DNA of 64,000 nucleotides from Cannabis sativa (Eukaryota; Streptophyta; Magnoliopsida; Rosales; Cannabaceae). The stretch spans positions 51,284,406 through 51,348,405 of the forward strand of contig NC_083603.1 of assembly GCF_029168945.1 (NCBI RefSeq), in the 5' to 3' direction. The notes under the pieces were generated by a model. The model saw nothing but the letters and a program-made list of their open reading frames with translations, did not search any database and was not told the DNA's origin. A program made the translations under genes and the position numbers. Below are positions 59,761-64,000 of this stretch, one piece after another. The number at the start of each line of letters is the position of its first letter. The stretch's first letter is position 1.

Positions 59761-59777
59761 CCCCGGCAACGGCGCCA
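59761..59777 (-). other. Primer-binding site, tRNA-Asp, element B
   Basis: Sense strand TGGCGCCGTTGCCGGGG, a full match to the tRNA-Asp 3' end, six bases from the LTR. Confidence 0.95.
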
Positions 59778-59783
59778 AAAACT

Positions 59784-61153
59784 TGTTACTATAATTTTAA
59801 ACACTACGCAAGTATACGCAATCAAGTAGTAAATCTCACACAGGTGAGGTCGATCCCACAGGGAATTGGATTAAGTACCACTAAATTATACTTATGATTC
59901 TATTCGGTAAATCGAAAGCAATTATGATTTAAAAACAGTAAAATATGAAAGAAATTCAGAAAACTTAATAACACAATTTAAAGTTGAGCAAGATGAGACA
60001 ATAGGGAGGAGAATCCTGTTGTTGTTTACCCAAATCGTTAATGCTTAATTACTATCCTATTCTTAGAGTGAATGACAGATTATGAAATAACCTAGCTCCT
60101 TTCAGATCTTCTAGATTCTAAATCACATGTTATCTAATTAATTCCTTAATTAAACTAACATGAAATCAGCATTAAGCAATAATCTACTCGTCACATAAGT
60201 CATGCAAATACTTTCGTTTCACATAGAACATTGATTATCTTAATTTTAGCATTCTCAATTCTCACTTTTCAGATTTTGAATTGAGATCATAGAACATGCA
60301 CAAGGTGATCAATCTTAAACATGAAATTAAGAACAAACTAAGACAATTTCACACACAAGAATTGAGGAATGGTAATTAAACATTAACTAGGCAAAACATT
60401 AAACAACAATCATCATCCTCCCTAAATGGGAAATTTAGTTCAGAAACAAATCCATAACCATTCCTATAGCAATATTCAACATAAATAAATTAAAGAGGAA
60501 TAGAGAAAGAAACTGTTGGTGGATTGACTCTGGATCTTCACTTTGATTTCCTCTGCTCTTCTTGCCTCTTTCTGCTGTGTTTTAGGGTTCCAAATCGCTT
60601 CCCCCAGACTTCCAATCGCAGTTTTCTATTTATAACTAATTTTTAGGGTTCGTCGGACAAAAATACCCCTGACTGTACGGACGCTCGCCGCGGCCAAAAG
60701 TGGTCTCGCCGCGGCCAAAAGTGCATCAAAAAACTACGTTTCTGCCCAGACTTTCTAGCCGCGGCCATGGAAATCTCGCCGCGGCGAGATGGAATTTTCT
60801 GCTTCAATCTCTTTTAGTAAAATGGGCATAACTTTCTCATACGAACTCCAAATGGGCTGATTCAAGATGCGTTGGAAAGATAAAAAAGAGATCTAAAACT
60901 TTTATGTTTTGACTTTTTCCAAAATATGATCATAACATAGTCGAATTTAGGCTTGAAGTTTCAGCTTTATTCTCTTTCAAAACTTTCTCTATTTTATAGA
61001 TCACTGTTTTCTGAAATTTATCCAATTTATACATCCCAAGTGTAGAAACCTGAAATCAAAGAAAACAAGCGTAATTCTATTCCAAAAATAATAATAAAGA
61101 AGAAAAATAACTATAAAATGTGACCCAAAACTTAGGCTAAAAATAGCCTAACA
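59784..61153 (-). repeat. 5' LTR of element B
   Basis: 1370 bp, by eye identical to 55842-57211. The hairpin CTCAC-ACAG-GTGAG (59835-59848) lies near the primer-binding-site side, as in the Athila LTR. Confidence 0.95.
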
Positions 61154-61158
61154 CCGTG

Positions 61159-61349
61159 GACTAGGAGTGTTCGTGAGAACACTGATACCACGTATAAATC
61201 TCTTGTGTCAAGTTATTTATTTTCTGCAAAATATTTTATATTCTGCCTGTTCTATTTTGTTGTAGCAGAATTACTTTCTGCTTCTGCAGACGCATACTGT
61301 TTTATATTTTCTTATATATAATTGATATTTTCAAAAACACGGTTTTTCA
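61159..61349 (+). repeat. 3' LTR of Copia 2, right part
   Basis: Completes the LTR after element B and ends GGTTTTTCA. The CCTGA duplication and old Copia gag follow. Confidence 0.9.
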
Positions 61350-61977
61350 CCTGAAACAGCTAAGTCATATTCTGGTCCAAGCCTATTTAGCAATTGAAGC
61401 TCAAGATCTTTATCGCTTACAACACATCTAGCAATAGCCAAACTGTCACTGAGAAATTTTACCTTGTCAAAAGAGTCAGAGACGGAAAATTGATGTTTCA
61501 CAATTGACCTTTGAGCTGTAGAAGTCGAGCCTTTGATTGACCTGGGAATCCTTGTTCAAGAGCCTTCCACAACGAAGAAGAAATTGTATGTGAAACAAGA
61601 GAAGCCAAGACAACTTCAATCATTGAAGATCCCAGCCACAAAAGTAGCAGGTGATCTTTGCGCTTCCATTGACTGAAGAGAAGATTCAAGTCACCATTAA
61701 TCAAGAATTTGGGAGGTTTATCAGTGCTGAACAAAAGATCATCAAGATCATGACCGATCATAGTAGGAACTACTTAAGACTTCCAAGACAAGAAGTTCCC
61801 TCAATCAAGCTTGATCATCAATGAGGAGCTCAACGAATTTGAGAAAGAATTCCACACTCGATTTGGAAAACTAGAGGCCATCGTGGCTGGAGCAAAAAGC
61901 ATTGTTGTTGGAGCATCATTAACATTAGATTTAGATTGAGGATCATTTAAAGAATTAATCATTGACGTTAGCCAGTT
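61350..61977 (-). pseudogene. Start of gag, old minus-strand Copia
   Basis: The minus-strand frame at 61498-61761 has WLGSSMIEVVLASLV, LWKALEQGF and SKARLLQLKGQL segments of the UBN2 gag domain. A second frame at 61350-61490 has a VVSDKDLELQLLNRLGPEYD segment. Removing Copia 2 joins this to 32320 at the codons for the residues after GPEYD. At least one frameshift lies between the two pieces. Confidence 0.75.
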
Positions 61978-61990
61978 GGCTCTAATACCA
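61978..61990 (-). other. Primer-binding site of the old Copia
   Basis: Sense strand TGGTATTAGAGCC, an initiator tRNA-Met site with one change. Confidence 0.75.
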
Positions 61991-62322
61991 TGAAGAAGTT
62001 TTCAAGAGAGAAAAAAAATCTATGAGGAAACTTTAGAAAAGATTCACATTGAGATGGAAAAAACCTTAGTGATAACTAAGGAGTTATCATATTTATATAG
62101 ATCAAGAATACAATGTATTAGTTACAACTAACTTGATAATAACAACCTCTAACACTTATAACAAACTGTTAAAACTAACAGAAAAGTTAACCAACACTAA
62201 CTACATTAATTGAATTAGTATTATTAACATTTTATTTTATAGTTTTCTATTAAATTAGCATTAAATAAATACATGACATGCATATAAATAGAGACAAACC
62301 TATGTATATATATTCACCAACA
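61991..62322 (-). repeat. 5' LTR of the old minus-strand Copia
   Basis: About 332 bp, sense strand TGTTGGTGAATATATA...AACTTCTTCA, with a TATATAAAT box near 62090-62099. The short length suits Ale/Retrofit-type Copia elements. The other LTR is not in the window. Confidence 0.6.
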
Positions 62323-62436
62323 GCGAATTTCTCGGTGGTGGTTTTGGAAATTGATTGTGTGAATTAAAGGACCTTATTAATTGACTCAAGAGCGTGCAAG
62401 AAGAAAGTTGGTACAAGTTCGAGTTCGACTCCATCA
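62323..62436. other. Short flanking DNA between two retroelements
   Basis: No recognisable feature. It may be the original insertion site sequence. Confidence 0.4.
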
Positions 62437-62952
62437 TATTAGAATATTTTATTTATGGAAATTATTTTCTAATTAAGGAAATGATTTTCTATTTAAGGAA
62501 ATAAATAAATAATTGATTGTCTGTTAAATGAATATTTTATATTCATTGAATCTGAACAAAATCAATTATGTAATATTCTATATATGGTCAGATTTCTATA
62601 TTCATTACCTGATTTGATTTCCTGAATTAATTGTCAAAATATTCTGACAATTAATGTGGCACAGATACTGATGGAGTATCTCACCTATAAATATAGGGTC
62701 TCGGTCCCCGAGCTCCTCACTCATTCTGTTCATAACAGCAAAATCCATCTAAAGAGAGTTGAGAGAGCGAGGAAGCCCGATTACCCACATCAATCGGTTT
62801 CTTTTGCAGATCAAGCTTATGTGGGACTAAAGCTTAAAGATTCAATGGCTGGAGGTATTTCGATCCTTAAGTTATATAGTGTATATATTTGTTTATTCCG
62901 CATTTTATATATACATACATATATTTCAGTTTATACATATAAATGTCTAACA
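62437..62952 (+). repeat. 5' LTR of a further Copia element
   Basis: About 516 bp, TATTAGAATATTTT...GTCTAACA; the first bases probably read TGTTAG originally, giving the usual inverted tips. A CCTATAAATATAGG box lies at about 62671-62684. The element continues to the right of the window. Confidence 0.7.
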
Positions 62953-62954
62953 GT

Positions 62955-62968
62955 TGGTATCAGAGCGG
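62955..62968 (+). other. Primer-binding site, initiator tRNA-Met
   Basis: TGGTATCAGAGCGG, two bases after the LTR. Confidence 0.92.
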
Positions 62969-63001
62969 TTTTTATCTCTGCCTTGATTTTAGTTTGAGTT
63001 T

Positions 63002-63410
63002 CATATATATATATATATACTCGTATATACAGTGTTTATATATATATTTAATTCAGTGTTGATATATATATTTATTTTCGTTTGTGTATATATTTATATA
63101 TTCATATTCATTCAATCCCAATTATATATATACATATATATTTTTATACATATATACTTGTTTATTCATTCAGTTCATATATATATATTCATATACATAT
63201 ATATATATATATTTTTTCTTCATTTCATTACGTATATATGTTGTATATATATATATATTATTTATATATCTAAATGCTATATACAAATATATACATATAT
63301 ACATTTCATGTTTATATATATACATACAGTATTTTTATTTTTCTGTATATATATGTATATATATTTATATATATATTGTATATGTATTAATACATTCATA
63401 TATTAATATA
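63002..63410 (+). repeat. TA-rich simple repeat in the Copia leader
   Basis: Interrupted (TA)n and ATATAC/ATATTC runs for about 400 bp. Open frames across it give only low-complexity Tyr/Ile strings and are not genes. Confidence 0.85.
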
Positions 63411-64000
63411 GATTGTTCTAAGCATGAAAATCCACTTTGAAAAAACAAAGAAATCTCAAAATTATTTTTCAGAAAATTTTGGTGATTTTTAAAGTCTTTG
63501 TTTTATGTATTTTCGATGCATAAAATCTATATGAATGTCTTAATTTTTGCATTTAGATTCATTTGGAATTGATTTCATGATTTTTGGAAGTTTAAGGAAA
63601 TTTTATCATGTCGTTTATGGCAGTGTATTTTTCAAAAAAAAAAAAAAAGGGAAAAAATTTCGATTTTTTTTTATATATTTTTTATTTATTTGGAAATATA
63701 AATTATTCTCCTATTGTTAATTTAGTCAATAAATTACATTCATTAATTTCCATTTTTAATTTAATACATATATTTAGAATTAATATGTTATTTAGTATAA
63801 ACTGAAAATGGAAATTTGTTTTAATATGGTAATTAATTACATGATTTATTTAGGCATGTAATAATTGTGCAATTTGTATAATTGTGCATTTAATTATTTA
63901 TTACCAAATTTATGTAATTTATTGTTTAAATTAATAAAATTTGAAAAATCTGCCATTAAGTATAGTCTTTAATTTTGCATTTAATTCATTCCATATAATT
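63411..64000 (+). other. AT-rich Copia leader, no gene seen
   Basis: No gag start is recognisable before the window ends; it is expected further right. Confidence 0.45.

Larger units (their letters stand above)
55842..61153 (-). mobile_element. Gag-only LTR element B (TR-GAG-like), young and structurally complete
   Basis: Two 1370-bp LTRs (55842-57211, 59784-61153) look identical throughout and enclose 2572 bp with one ORF, a gag-like gene. It has an intact tRNA-Asp primer-binding site, polypurine tract and the 5-bp duplication CCGTG (55837-55841, 61154-61158). There is no protease, RT, RNase H or integrase, so it needs proteins from elsewhere. LTR tips, leader and PPT match the Athila-like element. 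Identical LTRs imply a very recent insertion, the youngest event in the window. Confidence 0.93.
32321..61349 (+). mobile_element. Copia element 2 (sister of Copia 1), carrying three nested insertions
   Basis: The 5' LTR at 32321-33451 and the 3' LTR at 54904-55841 plus 61159-61349 frame gag, pol and a third ORF that closely match Copia 1. The 5-bp duplication CCTGA (32316-32320 and 61350-61354) shows insertion into the gag of an old minus-strand Copia. Later insertions are the Athila-like element, a solo LTR and gag-only element B. Removing them leaves an element of about 10 kb. Several nonsense changes and frameshifts inactivate it. Confidence 0.93.

Noticed and set aside
59761..59777. tRNA-Asp gene fragment
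   Set aside because: Only the 3' 17 bases are present, antisense to and six bases from an LTR; it is a primer-binding site. The same applies at 36375 and 27729.
63032..63440. Overlapping ORFs of 118-124 codons near the right end
   Set aside because: They translate TA-rich simple repeat into Tyr/Ile strings in several frames.

Overview
The window is nuclear DNA of a flowering plant, most likely a eudicot. The signs are AT-rich intergenic DNA, a plant-type intronless AAA-ATPase gene, and dense nesting of plant LTR retrotransposons (Sirevirus-like Copia, Athila-like Gypsy, gag-only and non-coding derivatives). I cannot name the species from the sequence. The only gene that looks like an intact host gene is an AAA-ATPase of the BCS1/ASD-like family on the minus strand at 9663-11144. 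Nearly everything else is transposable-element sequence.

Layout. 1-6323: minus-strand, largely non-coding LTR element (LARD-like) with one LTR at 4428-6323; its other end is outside the window. 6324-8290: decayed Gypsy gag and a possible LTR. 9663-11144: AAA-ATPase. 11757-12164: RNase H end of a LINE. 12640-13012: long-inverted-repeat DNA element. 13724-28940: an old gag-only (TR-GAG-like) LTR element on the minus strand, split by Copia element 1 (16503-26729, 5-bp target duplication GATGA) and by a hAT-type MITE (28202-28656, 8-bp duplication AACCTATG). 28941-30404: truncated LTR of the 4428-6323 family. 30405-30960: unexplained, relatively GC-rich DNA. About 31000-32320 plus 61350-62322: an old minus-strand Copia element, split by Copia element 2 (32321-61349, duplication CCTGA). 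Copia 2 holds three further insertions: an Athila-like Gypsy element (35132-46591, duplication ATCAG), a solo LTR (49452-51378, duplication TTTCT) and a young gag-only element with apparently identical LTRs (55842-61153, duplication CCGTG). 62437-64000: LTR, primer-binding site and AT-rich leader of another Copia element that continues beyond the window.

How the parts relate. The gag-only elements share the tRNA-Asp primer-binding site, the first ~50 nt of leader, the LTR tips, the polypurine tract and a PPT-side hairpin with the Athila-like element, so they look like parasites of Athila machinery. The Athila copy here is itself broken: a gag frameshift, an in-frame TGA, and Lys in place of the catalytic Glu of integrase. 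Both the Copia elements and the Athila element carry a third ORF after pol with visibly related sequence. In both superfamilies a TATA box and repeated GC-rich motifs lie just upstream of that ORF, suggesting dedicated internal promoters. The Copia LTR leader also carries a tandem set of GGGA-loop hairpins. These RNA and promoter modules are the most interesting content of the window.
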